Positions 1 to 11,703 of a DNA stretch of 64,000 nt are shown here, piece by piece; position 1 is the first letter of the stretch; every line of letters begins with the position of its first letter. The stretch spans positions 236,947,922 to 237,011,921 of the forward strand of contig NC_081406.1 of NCBI RefSeq assembly GCF_030272615.1, written 5' to 3'. The notes beneath the pieces were generated by a model. That model ran no database searches, was not told the DNA's origin, and saw only the letters and a list, made by a program, of their open reading frames with translations. The translations under genes were made by a program, and so were the position numbers. Source of the DNA: Cryptomeria japonica (taxonomy: Eukaryota > Streptophyta > Pinopsida > Cupressales > Cupressaceae).

Positions 1-126
1 TCCAAACCTACATTTCCCTCTGATGATCCACAAAATCCAAAAACTAATAAAATCAACATTGGAGATGTTGAACGTGTACACTTAGCTGAGTCCTTATATC
101 CTATTGGAAAAGACATCTTTATCTGA
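1..126 (+). pseudogene. C-terminal end of element A polyprotein (partial)
   Basis: The first 41 codons are open and end in TGA at 124-126; the translation ends in LAESLYPIGKDIFI. The start is outside the window and no domain is visible. I assign it to element A because the same strand continues through a long noncoding stretch to a polypurine tract and an LTR, the usual order after the last ORF of a gypsy-type element. It could instead be a chance open stretch; the tail itself is not one I recognise. Confidence 0.35.
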
Positions 127-1330
127 CTCTTCAAACAAAGACCAATGAACTACCTACACAAATATTATACCTAAAGGGTTGGGTTAGTTTAGGTTTTACT
201 TTCCGCATTGCATATCATATCATTTAAAACACTGCATTACATATAGTTTCTTTTTTAATGCATTGCATTCTCAAAAGTTTCTGCATTTTCATATAGCAGC
301 ATCAATAAAACAAGGCAACTGTCCAAGTTTATCATTCGTTTGCATTTAAGAGAAGCAAGGGTCATCTCCTTTCTTAGATATTCAGACATGAAGTCTTTGA
401 GGTCTTAAGGTCATTCATTTAAAACATTACCTTTTGATGACGCTTTACTTATGGTTGGGTAGTGATTTCACTATTTGAGACTTGTTAACCCAAAATCTAT
501 CAATTGATATATCTCAAACACAATAAATCTCTAATTTACTCGAGACACCTAGTTGATCATATGACTAGTGAAAAATCTAAAATTTTGCTTCAATGCCACC
601 GTAATTGTCACACCCAAGTAGGTTTCATTACTTACAAGTCAAGGCAAAAAAAAAAGCAATGATATATAACTGAAATATCATGTATACAAATGCGACAAAA
701 AGCTTGACTATGGGAACATGCAAGTAACTCCATCAGGGCTATGAACGCCTATTGGCAATGGAGCAATATTTGAGAAATTATAGTCTATAACCTCGTCGGA
801 GCTCTCAAGGCTTGCTCGCAGCGAGGCTCTATTCAGGATGCTTTTGAAGTTAGGATAATCCATGTAGCTAGTCATATAGGATGCTAAGGATCTTTAGTGA
901 ACACAAAAGAAGGAATTAACTCATCTGCACACACATGGGCAAATGAAGATCTAAGTTTCAAGAACCAGTGGGGAAGTTTTATGCATCTCCATTTGTAAAT
1001 CCAAGTCACTAAGTGTGTTGAGTTGAATGTTCCAAAGGGTCTTAGGGATTGATTGACCGCTTATGTATGAAAGGTTTTGCACCTCCATTTCAATTGGTGT
1101 ATTACAAATGCAAAAACAAACACAGTCAACCTTGTTCAAATAGGAAATGCATCTTCATCCTGCATATTGCATTCACATAGGTCATGTCAAAAATTCATTT
1201 GTCTCCACATACATTCTGCAGATCATCATGTCATACAGGTCTGCACATTGGGGGCATAACTGAAAAATTCCTAAAAATCATATAAAGACCTAAAAAAATC
1301 CTAAAAATTAGATAAAGTCCTGAAAAAATT

Positions 1331-1492
1331 AAAAAACACTGAAAAACTTAAAATTCAAAAACAATGAAAAACTCAAAATTCAAAAACACTGAAAAAACTC
1401 AAAATTCAAAAACACTGAAAAACTTAAAATTCAAAAACACTAAAAAACTCAAAATCCAAAAACAATGAAAAACTCAAAATCCAAAAATATTA
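1331..1492 (+). repeat. A-rich tandem repeat, unit about 25 bp
   Basis: About seven imperfect copies of a unit close to AAAAACACTGAAAAACTCAA followed by AATTC. Copies differ by single substitutions (CACTG/CAATG, CTCAA/CTTAA). The array lies in the 3' noncoding part of element A. No coding role is apparent. Confidence 0.8.
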
Positions 1493-2568
1493 AAAACCAT
1501 AAAAATACCAAAAACATCTGCAAAACAATCCTTCAAAAAACCAAAAACATCTGAAAAATGTCTTGAAAAAATCAACCAAAAACATTCAAATATTGATCCA
1601 CATAATCCAAAAACATCGAAAAAGCTCTTGGAAAAGAACTAAAAATCGAAAATCAATTAATCAGAAAAAAACTTGCAATAATATATCTTGTGAGAAACAA
1701 ATACCCTAATAGATATCCAGCAAACACTTCGCACGAAGTTAACAAAGGATACGACTATCCAGTCAAACATCTGCAATCAATTGATCAAACTATCTTATCA
1801 ATCGTATCATATCCATATCAAAGTGATCATTATCTTGTCTTAAACAGAAGAGGATACACTCGAAATCAGACAGGTCAGTCTTAAATGGGGTCTGCAAATT
1901 TCTGAGATCGAACATTATCAACTATCACATCAAGCAACTGAGAATGAAGGCACAAGGTTAGTATAGCTACTGAATTTTGTCTGGGTCAGTCTTTATCTTT
2001 TATCATTTGGCGATTGATATTGTTCCTATGCTACTCAAGGATGTCCACAAGTGACTAGAGGAGCTATGATAGGCATTATCTTTTTCTTTGTTTGTTGCTT
2101 GTCTGCTACGTGTTTGTTTCTTCAATGAGATATCTTTGCATCTTGGTTCCTTATACCCTGATGTGCTAAGCTTCACTATTCAATAATAAGGCTCAGTGAT
2201 GAATATATATTGATGCAATAAAATAAATGACACAGGTTCATGATTCATTCAATTTCATTCTCATCTTCATCTCATTTTCTTCTTTCTAGTTTGTTGATTC
2301 TTTTCCCATCATCTCTTTCTAAATCATTTTCTATCATCTAACATTATTCTATTTCATTCTCTCATATTCTATCTTAATATCATCTTCACATTACCTATCC
2401 CTATCTCTAATCAACTAACTATTCTTCTATCTAACATTATTCTTTTTTTGAGAGATCATTCATGTCTTTAATGCACAAACAATCTCTCAAGGGGGCATTA
2501 CACCCTAAGTATCACTGGGGCAGAATTTTTTTGTTTTCTTTGAAACAATGTCATTTTGACCTTGTCTC

Positions 2569-2581
2569 AAAGAGGGGCAAA
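2569..2581 (+). promoter_or_regulatory. Polypurine tract of element A
   Basis: AAAGAGGGGCAAA directly precedes the LTR start TGTAGACACC. Such a tract primes second-strand cDNA synthesis in LTR retrotransposons. Its position fixes the left edge of the LTR and the + orientation of A. Confidence 0.75.
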
Positions 2582-3825
2582 TGTAGACACCTAAAAATGT
2601 CTCATTGATCATGTACTAATTATTCCTCTAATTGATTAAATAATTATTTAATTATTTAATTAAGTTAATTAATTATATTTTCTAATTTCATATTTCCTCA
2701 TAATATCACTAATTATTCTATTTCGTATTCTATCATCATTTAATCATTTTAACCATTTTCTAAATATTAATTAAATATTTATTATTTAATTAATTATGAT
2801 TAATTCCCCAATTTAAATAATCTTCATTATTTAAATAAATTAATTCTCAATTTCTATCTCAATCCTATCATCATCTAATCATTCAACCCTCTTCTAAATA
2901 TTAATTAAATATTTATTATTTAATTAATTGTGATTTAATCCTTTAAATTAAATAATCTGTATTATTTAATTAAATTCCATTTCTAAATAATTAAATAGTT
3001 TCTTTAATTATTTAATTAACTAATTTCTTCCAAATTCAATTACATGTGCATGATTTCAAAAACCAATTGAAAATCAAAGTCAAGTTCTAAATATATTCAA
3101 ATACTAAATTGAATTAAATAAATTCAATTATTTGAATAAATTTCATGCAAAGATTAAATTGGAAATCTAAATCTAAATGCAAGCACATGCTAATTTAATT
3201 AATTAAATCAATTAATTAATTAAATTATTTATCTCTCCAATCTCTATTTCCATCTTTTAGTTAGCTTTTTCTAAATTAAGCTTTCTTTGTCATCTTATTT
3301 ATTTCCTCCAATCATTCTTTTTATTCCTTCAATTAGCCTTTTCTCAATTAGTTGACTCATTAATCTATTCAATCTATTGAGTTTCACTCCTGCAATCAGC
3401 AGTTTAACTATCAATTTTTATTTGAGCTCACCTGAGTTCCACATCTTGATCATTCTGTTCCACCTTTCAATCAATCTCATCCAAAAATCTATAAATTGAG
3501 CATCCAATCTCCATTTTCAATCCTCCTCAATCTTGAACAATTCCTTTGAATCACAAACTTTGAATCTTTGTGTCACTTGCAGGTTACCAGTGCAATATCT
3601 GAGAGCCATCATACCACAGAGAAAAGTAGAGCAATGGAAGCGATATGCAATCTTGGAATAGGGAGTTTTTGATTGATTTGATTTATAATTCCTATTTTTT
3701 TGTTAGATTATTTGATTAGATAGGGATTCGTGATTTCCCTTTGATTCTAATTGATACATTGTTATTAAGATGAATTTTACATGCATACACTTTCCTTTTC
3801 ATTTCATTTTTCACATACATATACA
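2582..3825 (+). mobile_element. 3' LTR of element A (gypsy-type, about 1.24 kb)
   Basis: The LTR starts TGTAGACACC after the polypurine tract and ends at ...CATATACA, where the RT frame of element B begins. A TATA-like TATAAAT lies at 3489-3495. The U3 part is very AT-rich and contains a tandem duplication of about 135 bp (near 2728-2860 and 2863-2990), both copies carrying the run TTCTAAATATTAATTAAATA. The right edge is inferred from the resumption of B's reading frame and could be off by one or two bases. The 5' LTR is outside the window, so divergence cannot be measured. Confidence 0.7.
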
Positions 3826-3827
3826 AG

Positions 3828-6326
3828 ATCAAAGTGAAGTACCGGTTTCCTTTGCCTAGGATGGATGACATAATGGACTGTTTGAGTGGAGCAAAGTACT
3901 TTAGAAAGATAGATTTGAAGAGTGGATATCATCATATCAGGATGAAAGAAGGTGATGAATGGTTGGTAATGCCTTTTGGACTGACTAATGCACTGAGTAC
4001 TTTTATGAGGCTGATGAATGAGGTTTTGAAGAAATTCTTGGGTAAGTTTGTTATTGTATACTTAGATGACATTCTGATTTTCAGTAAAACAAAAGAGGAA
4101 CATTTGTTGCAGTTAAGACAAGTTTTGCAGAGGTTGAGAGAAGAAAAGTTACTAATCAATATCAAGAAGTGCACTTTCATGAAGGATGAGTTAGTCTATT
4201 TGAGCTTTGTGATATCTGAGGATGGTTTGAAGATGGACCTAAAGAAGGTGAAATCCATTGTTGAGTGGCCTACACCAGAAAGCATTCGAGAGGTAAGATC
4301 ATTTCATGGATTGGCTTGTTTTTACCGGAAGTTTATCAAAAATTTCAGTTCAGTTTGTAATCCTATGACTGAGACCATGAGGGGAGATAAGAAGGAATTC
4401 AAGTGGACCACCGGAGCAAACAAAAGTTTTTATTTGTTGAAGCAGAAAGTGACTAAGAAGCCTATGTTGGCTTTACCGGATTTCAATAAGGTATTTCAAG
4501 TAGATTGTGATGCAAGTGGAACAAAAATAGAAGCAGTTTTGAGTCAAGAAGGGAGAGCAATAGCATATTTCAGTGAGACATTGAATGAAGGCCGGAAGAG
4601 ATATTCAGTATATGATTAGGAATTTTATGCCATAATTCAAGCCTTGAAGAAATGGAGACATTACTTGTTGCCTAAGGAGTTTGTGTTGTATACAGATCAT
4701 TAAGCTTTGCAATATTTGAGCAGTCAGAGTAAGCTGAATCAGAGACATATGAGATGGGTAGAGTTCTTGCAGAGTTACACCTTTGTGTTGAAACATAGAA
4801 GTGGAAAATCTAAGAAAGTTGATTATGCATTGAGTAGGAGAAGGAATTTGCTGATAGAGATGAGAGTGACAGTATTAGGTTTTGAGGATTTGAAGACCTT
4901 GTATGATGAAGGCCCGGATTTCGCAAAACCTTGGAAAGCCTATAGAGAACCGGTTATGGTTGATAGGAGCAAATGGTTGGATTACTTCATTTAGGATGGG
5001 ATGTTATTTTAGGGAGTTCAGTTGTGCATACCTAAAAGTTCCATGAGAGAGAACCTGATGAAAGAGAAGCATAGTGGAGGTTTAGTTGGACACTTTGGCA
5101 TTGATAAAATAGTTGCATTGGTAAATGAGTAGTACTTTTGGACCCAGATTCATAAAGATGTTAAGAGATATGTACAGAGTTGTAGAGTTTGTCAAGTTGC
5201 AAAAGGTAGTAGTCAGAATGCGGGATTGTATAAACCTTTGATAGTACCAGTAAGACCTTGGGAGGATATAAGTATGGATTTTGTACTTGGCTTACCTAAG
5301 ACACTAAGGGGGGATGACTCTATATTTGTGGTAGTGGATAGATTTTCAAAGATGGCTCATTTCATACCTTGTAAGAAGACATCAGATGCATTGCATATAG
5401 CAGATCTATTTTTCAAGGAAGTGGTAAGATTGCACGGATTACCTAAGAGAATAGTTTCAGGCAGAGACACTAAATTTATTGGCTATTTTTGGAGAACACT
5501 TTGGAAGAAGATGAAGACAGATTTGAAGTTCAGTTCTACTTTTCACCTGCAAACTGATGGACAAACAGAAGTAGTTAACCGGAGTTTGGGAAACTTGTTG
5601 AGATGTCTAGTAGGAGATAAAACCGAAAGTTGGGATTTGATCCTTGCACAAGCAGAGTTTGCCTATAACAATTTAGCGAATAGAAGTAGTAGAAAAACAC
5701 CTTTTGAGATTGTTACCGGAATGCATCCTAAAGGAATAGCAGAATTGAGAGACATTAGCAATGAAGACTGGAAGAGTTCAAAAGAAGAAGAATTTGCAGA
5801 TCACATGGCAACATTGCACATTCAATTTAACCAACATTTGGAAGACATGAATAGAAAATACAAGAAGAAGTCGAATGAGAAGAAAAGACATAAGAAATTT
5901 GAGGTTGGCAATGAAGTGATGGTCTATTTGAGAAAAGAAAGTTTCTCGGTTGGAACTTATAATAAGTTGTAGATGAAGAAGTTTGGACCCTGTAATATCT
6001 TGAGAAAGTTCATTTCCAGAAATGCATATGAAATGGAGCTACCGGATAGTCTAAATATTTCACCTATATTCAACATTGCAAATCTTCATGAGTACCATGA
6101 ACCAGAATTCAGTGAGGATAGTATTGCAGACTTGGAGAAACAATTTCCCCAGAAGGAACCAAATCAGACAGAAGAGATTTTGGATAGTAGGATCAAGTGT
6201 AGTACTCGAAGCAGTCAGTACAAAGAATACCTTGTGAAGTGGAAGAATAGACCAGTGGAAGACTCATCTTGGATTTCTCAGGAAGAAGTAGATCACCTTG
6301 GGTTTCCACTAACCGCGCCGAAGTGA
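3828..6326 (+). pseudogene. Gypsy pol of element B (RT-RNase H-integrase-chromodomain), broken
   Basis: The RT begins [13 protein letters not shown] and carries the catalytic YLDD motif ([12 protein letters not shown]). RNase H starts near 4498 (DCDASG). The integrase zinc finger is near 5060-5215 (GHFGIDK, then CRVCQ). The core has SMDFVLGLP, SGRDTKF where SDRD is usual, so one catalytic Asp reads Gly, and GQTEVVNRS. A chromodomain with YLVKWKNRP lies near 6170-6290. The whole stretch stays in one frame to about 5970 and is interrupted by in-frame stops near 4617, 4701, 4992, 5007, 5130 and 5970. Pol would normally supply replication and integration enzymes; this copy cannot make an intact protein. 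Confidence 0.85.
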
Positions 6327-6356
6327 GAGGCTCACTTTCTATTAACCTCAGATGTC

Positions 6357-6910
6357 TGATGCAGGAGCATCCTCGGTTCATAGCAATCTTGCATCAACCG
6401 AAAACATTTTCTTTCCTGTTTATAGTTTCAGTTTTCCTTTCTGTGTGTCCTGGTTTTGGCACACTAGTTTCCTGTGGAGTTGGATTCTTCTTGAAGACCT
6501 AATCACCCTGCTTGCTTTCTAACCGCATCTCATTTGGATCACTTTCTGGCAAGATATCGTTAGCATTTTTCCTTGACAGTTCTTGTTACCGGTTGCCTGA
6601 GACCTATTCTGGTGATCTATCGAAACTCATGTCGATGCTTGCAGAGCCTTGGACATTGATCTCAATGTTTCTTGATGTGTGGCCATCCTTTGGGATTTTC
6701 TGGAGGCCGACCTAATTCATTTCTGCACGTTAGGATTTTGATCCTTTTGGGTCAACCTGATCCTTTGGATCAATATATATATTTGTAATCATGCTTTGCA
6801 TTGGAGTCAATCAATTCAGAGATAAAGGAGTATCAGATAGGTAGTTCTTAGAAGATAGATCTTTTGTGAAATAATTTTTAGGAATCTATGCAAAAGAATG
6901 AATAATTACA
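6357..6910 (+). mobile_element. 3' LTR of element B
   Basis: It begins TGATGCAGGAGCATCC, close to the J-family LTR start TGGTGCAGGAGCACC, and ends ...AATAATTACA. A TATA-like ATATATATAT occurs near 6770-6782. The right edge is set where the minus-strand coding end of element C begins; the LTR would be about 554 bp. No second LTR is in the window for comparison, so both edges are inferred from termini and context. Confidence 0.6.
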
Positions 6911-6917
6911 TATTACT

Positions 6918-9242
6918 TTACCGGAGCTTGACCAATTTCAATACTTTTGGATAAGCTTTCTCTAGTAACTGTATATAAGTATCCCAGCCGGTTTTGAATG
7001 TTTAGGAGATGGAAACAAGTCCACTCAATAAATGTAAAAGTGATTCTTTCTTAGTGACTTTTGTCAGTGTGGGCTTCCCAAATATATCCATGCATTCCCT
7101 CTTATGTACACCAAGTGAATCCAATCTTGGACTCACCAAACCTCTGAGACTTTTGGCTCTCCAAATGATCTTATCTCTTTCCTTTTCAAAAGTAAAAATT
7201 TGGTTCTCCAAATTCAAAATTTGTCCATCAATAGATATTGTAAGTGAAGTTATTCTATCAAAAGAGTTAGCAATATTAGCAATCTTTTCTTGTAACTCCT
7301 TTATCCTCTCATCTATATTTGTTGTAAGAATATCTATATTACAACAGACCCTGTAAATGTTAGTACATTGTTTCAAAGAATTTTCAATAAGTATAAGTTT
7401 CTCTTCAATCTTCCTCTTTTATGTCTCATTGATTTGATCAAAGGTGACTTTCTTAGCCAAAGTGAATCTTTCAAGTTCTTGTCAGTCAGAAATCTGCTGT
7501 AATGATTAAAATTTTTTAGAGATGTGCTCTGTCAATGCCTTAAGCTTGTTGGAAGAGCTCGCTTCATTCTGAATCATAAATTCTGGAATCAATCTATGCA
7601 AAATTGTTATTGATTGATCTATTATCCCCTTGTCTGCAGATCTCTACTTCATTAGTTTTTGAGCAGCCATCATCATTAGCTCTGTGGGACTCATCTCTAT
7701 GATGGTTTTCTTCTGAACTTGAGAAGTGTAAATTGCCAAAAGTTTTGATGAGGAATCATCTATCGGTTTGGTACTTGATGTGTGTAGATCTTTTCTCTTA
7801 TCGGTCTCCTTTTCCTTTTCTTCCTTTTCCTTATCCTCTTCTGGTGTATCCCTTTTCTCATCGTCTTTTGCACCAGTGGCTTCGCCACTTGGTGAAGTAT
7901 CTGTCACTATCAGTGGATTATTATCCATGATATTATCTATATCATATACATTATCTATTTTACCTTACTCAGACTGTACATATGTTGTCTCTGTCAGTTT
8001 ATCTTGTACACTCTTATTTGATTGAGAATTATCTACTGGTTCATTCAAAATTTGATCTAAGTTCCCCAAAATTCCTTTTCCTTTTGACCTGTCTGGAATG
8101 GTGGGAGAAGTTGCCTTCGCAAATTCTTCTTGGGAAGTAAGGAAATCAGGATTCTTTTGAAAAAATTTAGCCCATCCTTCTCTAGTCTCATTTATTATTT
8201 CATTGACTCTACCCATCATTAAGCTTATTTGTCGAGGTTTGCTACTAAAGATTGTTCTATTTGCAACTTCTATACATCTTTTCATTTCCTCATTATTTAT
8301 AGAACCACAAAAGCCTAAAACTTCAACTTCTTTAATCTCTTTGTCCCTCTTGATTGCATCTAATCTCCTTGCATCCAACTTATTATACAAAGATAAAGGA
8401 ATTTCCTTCAAAATTTCTACCAAAGCCTTATTATATATGTCTAAATATAACAAAATTGCTTCTTCCATTTCATTTTGTTCATTGTCATCTAAATGCTCAT
8501 AAAAATTTGACACATTCTTCAAAATTCCATCTTTAGTTACCTCATCAATTAATTATGCATAAGTCATATTACCTGATTCAATTGCTTCATCTATCTCACT
8601 CTTTTTCTTCTTCTTGTCGGGGGATGCAGGGGTGGATGGAGTTGGCTTCCTCTTTTGGATAGGTTTCCTTGCCGGAGTTGTGGATTTTGTTGTCACCTTT
8701 TTTACTAGCTTCCTCCTTGGTTCCATCTTCTTCTCTTCTACTGGAGACTTGTCAACTTTATTCCTTTGCACCCTTCTGAATGCAAGAGGTTGATTATCCT
8801 CTGTATCAGAGTCAGAAGTGATAGGAGATATGAAGGTTTCTGGCCTCTTTACCTCTGGAGCACTTTTCACTTCAGTCAAAGCTATCGATGATAAGGATCC
8901 ACATAAAAGAGTTGCATAATTGAGAAATATTATACTTACATGCATCATTAACCAATGAGATTGTAAAGTGGGTACTAACATTGCAGATTATTGCATTTTA
9001 TCTGGAAGACCTAAAGTAGCAAAACCATGAGTTAACATAGCACTTGGCGTGGTGATTGCACCTAACCACCAAGCATCCTGGCCCCGTACTTCTATAACTA
9101 TATGAATCATTGAGGAAGTCCATGAAAGGAACATGAATGGCTCATACAAATTAGTTAACGGTAAATGCCCTGAATAGAGAGAATGAGTAACTAATACTTC
9201 CATTATACAAATACACATCACTATCATGCCCTTTCCTCCCAA
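6918..9242 (-). pseudogene. Second ORF of element C, unknown function, broken
   Basis: Read on the minus strand, fragments occur at 9242-8988, 8981-8553, 8522-7965, 7928-7644 and 7376-6918. They correspond in order to the basic middle segment (with [14 protein letters not shown]), the acidic helical segment (EHLDDNEQNEMEEAILLY), a Lys/Glu-rich linker and the C-terminal coiled-coil-like segment of the C' ORF. The end lies within the same Leu/Lys motif as in C' (KLVKLR then stop). The fragments are separated by stops and frameshifts. I do not recognise the family. No polymerase, integrase or protease motif is visible, which supports a non-autonomous element. Confidence 0.7.
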
Positions 9243-9863
9243 ATTACTTAGTTCTTCACTTTTATAAACTAAGGTTCCCCTTACTGGTTGAAAGATCTTG
9301 ATGACTTCTCAGAAAACTGCTGGAAATCTCTTCAGAATTCCTTTTCTTTCTTTTGATCGCCTATGATTCACCTTTTCTTTGCTCTAATTTTCTCAAGTGT
9401 TGGGTGAGTTAAAATGAGTCAATTTTCCCTTTTTATCTGTGAGTAAACCCTAATTCTCTATTGTAATAAATGCTTACTGGTGTGCCCTACTGGTTGTTGG
9501 TTTCACAGTTTTATGTCAGATAAACCTCCGTCATAGATCAATACAACTCTCCAGATCTCTTTCCAGATCTCTTCCAAGGAATATGCAAGATTTGCAATGA
9601 ATTTTCCAACCCCTAAGGCATCTGCCTCAGTTACCAGTTGAATTTCTTGTCGGTGCAGGAATGCTCTATTCTACCAGTGGAGTTATTGGTGTAGTTACCA
9701 ATGTAGTTGCATCTCCACTTGGTTGTTTAGACTTTCTAACCCATCTCTTGGTGTGATCTTGATGTAATTCATCTACCTTCTGCTTTCCTTTCTCATTTGC
9801 TCTGTCATTGCTAACCAGTTTAGTCTTGCTTCTGCAGTACTTAGCAATATGACCTATTTTGTG

Positions 9864-10835
9864 TCATGCATAACATGTAACATTATTCTTTTTAATTGCT
9901 TTGTCATATCCGATGTCATTCCTTGATCTACATTGGCTAGCCAAATGTCCAAACTTTCCACATGCATGACACTTAACATTCATTTTGTAATCTTCTGACT
10001 TATGACCATATTTCTTGCAATTTGTGCATTGACCAGGAATTGAATTGTAGTTTTGATTTTCTCTATTTCTACATTGTTTAGCCATATGGCCAAATTTATT
10101 ACAAACAAAGCACATACCATTGAATTTGTAAGCATTAGATTGCCTTACTAGTTTCCTCTGGTCTGATGAGTTCTGCATACAGGTTGTCTGATCTTTATTT
10201 GCAGTACCAAATCTTTCACCTTGTTCAAATCCAAGTCCTCTAGAATCTTCATTCTACCTTTGTCTTTTCAATAGATCATCCAGTTGTGCAACACTAATCC
10301 TGAATTTTTATTTATACTCACTTGCAGTAGTCCAATAATTTCTCAGAGTCATTATTTGTCTTTCAAGCTCTTGTTCATTATTTTGGGATTGTACCAAATC
10401 AGTTCTCAACATATCATTCTCATGAGCCAATCTACCATATTCTTCAAATTTGTTCTTCAGAGATACAACAATATTTTCTTCCTTCTTCTTTTTATCCTCA
10501 ATTTCTTTTGACATCCTCATAGTCAGATCTTGCATTTCATTCTTCATGAGCATTTTTTGTTGACTCACCTTCTGACATTGTTCCTTAAGTATATTTTTCT
10601 CTTCATCATCCTAGTTTTGCAAAAGTTCCTTCCTCCTAGCTTGAGCAGATGATAACCTTTCTTGCAGAACAAGAATGAATTCATTAGCAGAATTCAATTC
10701 ATCTTGCATCTTTAATTTCTTCAACCTTTCAAAATCATAATCCTCAAGTGCCATCTCAAGTTGCTTCTCCAAAGCCATACTCAAAGATTCTAGTTTGAGG
10801 ATCTTCCTCAAGCTATTAAACTTCCTCTGAGGCAC
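9864..10835 (-). pseudogene. Gag-like protein of element C with CCHC zinc knuckles, broken
   Basis: The N-terminal part (10835-10611 and 10568-10308) is Lys/Glu/Leu-rich and probably coiled-coil (KQLEMALEDYDFERL). The C-terminal part (10178-9864) has CCHC knuckles: CFVCNKFGHMAKQC, then CTNCKKYGHKSEDY with the last Cys changed to Tyr, then CHACGKFGHLASQC, then a fourth broken by a stop after CYA. In LTR elements such knuckles bind element RNA during particle assembly. The same order and wording occur intact in C' at 23583-24737. Several stops and frameshifts break the ORF. Confidence 0.8.
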
Positions 10836-10837
10836 GA

Positions 10838-10850
10838 GGTTCTAATACCA
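10838..10850 (-). promoter_or_regulatory. Primer binding site of element C
   Basis: On the minus strand this reads TGGTATTAGAACC, two transitions away from TGGTATCAGAGCC, the initiator-Met-tRNA primer site common in plant copia elements and intact in C'. It lies two bases inside the LTR edge. This supports the orientation and 5' end of C. Confidence 0.75.
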
Positions 10851-10852
10851 AT

Positions 10853-11703
10853 TGTTGGAAGAGAAGGAATCCAAGAACACTAAGAGGGGGGGGTGAATCA
10901 GTGTTCTGTCGATGATATAATATTTTACCTTTTTATAACATACACATATAAATCGGTAAATGAATAAATATATAACATGAAGTAAATAAATTAGACACGT
11001 GAATGAACACCATAACACACTGAATTTTATGCATGGAAAACCTCAAAGAGGAAAAACCATGGTAGGATTGGTGACCCACAATATTAATTCATTGGCCATA
11101 TGAAAGATACTACATATTATGGGGGCCTACACATGCAAAAAGGAACACTACCTAGAGAAAATTGCTCAGCACAAAAGAGTCTCACTGACTACAGGCTTTT
11201 GCTGAGATAAAACAATAATGGTGAACTCACAAAATGCATCTGCAATGCCAAAAAGAGTTCTGGTTATAGCTATGTTTTTTGTCGGTTAATAAACCCTAAA
11301 CCATTTTACCGATATCTCCTTTACTCTAAGAAATCTTTGCAAACTATCTACTGACCATTGCATGATATTACTTTTGCATACAAAATGATCTACATACATA
11401 TCCTTCACATTTTTTTTCATTCTCTATATCAAAATGACCTAATAAACTGACTTATATACCCTTTACAAACAATATGCCTTATGTCGGATTACAACACATT
11501 ACAAAAGATATTCAATGTTGGCTCTATACAATAATTACAAAATGGTTTTACAAATAAAACCTTTTCTGGATCCCAAACTGATGTCGGCTTCACTAAAGTG
11601 TAGGATGTCGATGTCAGTGTTGGTGTCGGTGTCGGTATCTACCTTCTTCAGAATCTTGTTGCCATCAATGACAACATATGAATCCAATGAGTGTAAATTT
11701 CCA
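10853..11703 (-). mobile_element. 5' LTR of element C
   Basis: On the minus strand it ends ...GGATTCCTTCTCTTCCAACA next to the primer site, preceded by the C-rich CACCCCCCCTCTTAGTG block seen at C' LTR ends. It carries the shared U5 block with ACCATGG (11031-11090). Its start aligns with the C' LTR through TTGTCATTGATGGCAACA near 11660-11680, but the first bases differ (TGGAAATTTACACTC against TGTTGGCAATTGACACTC), so the outer edge is uncertain by about ten bases. Length is about 850 bp against 930-948 bp in C'. Confidence 0.7.

Larger units (their letters stand above)
127..2581 (+). other. Long 3' noncoding region of element A
   Basis: About 2.45 kb between the last ORF and the 3' LTR. I find no supportable gene. 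It is AT-rich and holds a run of A-rich tandem repeats (1331-1492). Long noncoding stretches between pol and the 3' LTR are known in the Athila and Tat lineages of plant gypsy elements; placing A there is inference from this layout and from the LTR start TGTAGACACC. Confidence 0.45.
3826..6910 (+). mobile_element. Element B: Ty3/gypsy chromovirus, 3' half
   Basis: B contains, in order, the RT from near the active-site region, RNase H, HHCC-type integrase zinc finger, integrase core, chromodomain and a 3' LTR. That order and the chromodomain identify a Ty3/gypsy chromovirus. The gag, protease and start of RT are missing because element A is inserted at 3825/3826; they should lie left of the window. 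The right end meets element C one base before the stretch holding C's last stop codon, suggesting B landed in C. The five bases after the LTR are TATTA, the predicted target duplication. Confidence 0.8.
6911..11703 (-). mobile_element. Element C: non-autonomous copia-type LTR element, 5' part
   Basis: On the minus strand the order is 5' LTR (11703-10853), degenerate initiator-Met-tRNA primer site, Gag-like ORF with zinc knuckles, then a long second ORF ending at 6918. It matches C' (22638-29553) feature by feature at lower identity. No protease, integrase or RT is present. The 3' end and 3' LTR are missing, explained if element B inserted just after the ORF2 stop. The interval 9243-9863 holds only degenerate sequence joining the two ORFs; C appears to lack much of the first domain of ORF2 that C' has. 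C interrupts copia E at about 11703/11704. Confidence 0.75.

Noticed and set aside
10853-11703. Open frame 11515-12042 as one protein starting in the C LTR
   Set aside because: The first part lies in the C LTR and only the part after about 11704 matches copia gag-protease; the fusion is a chance effect of the insertion.
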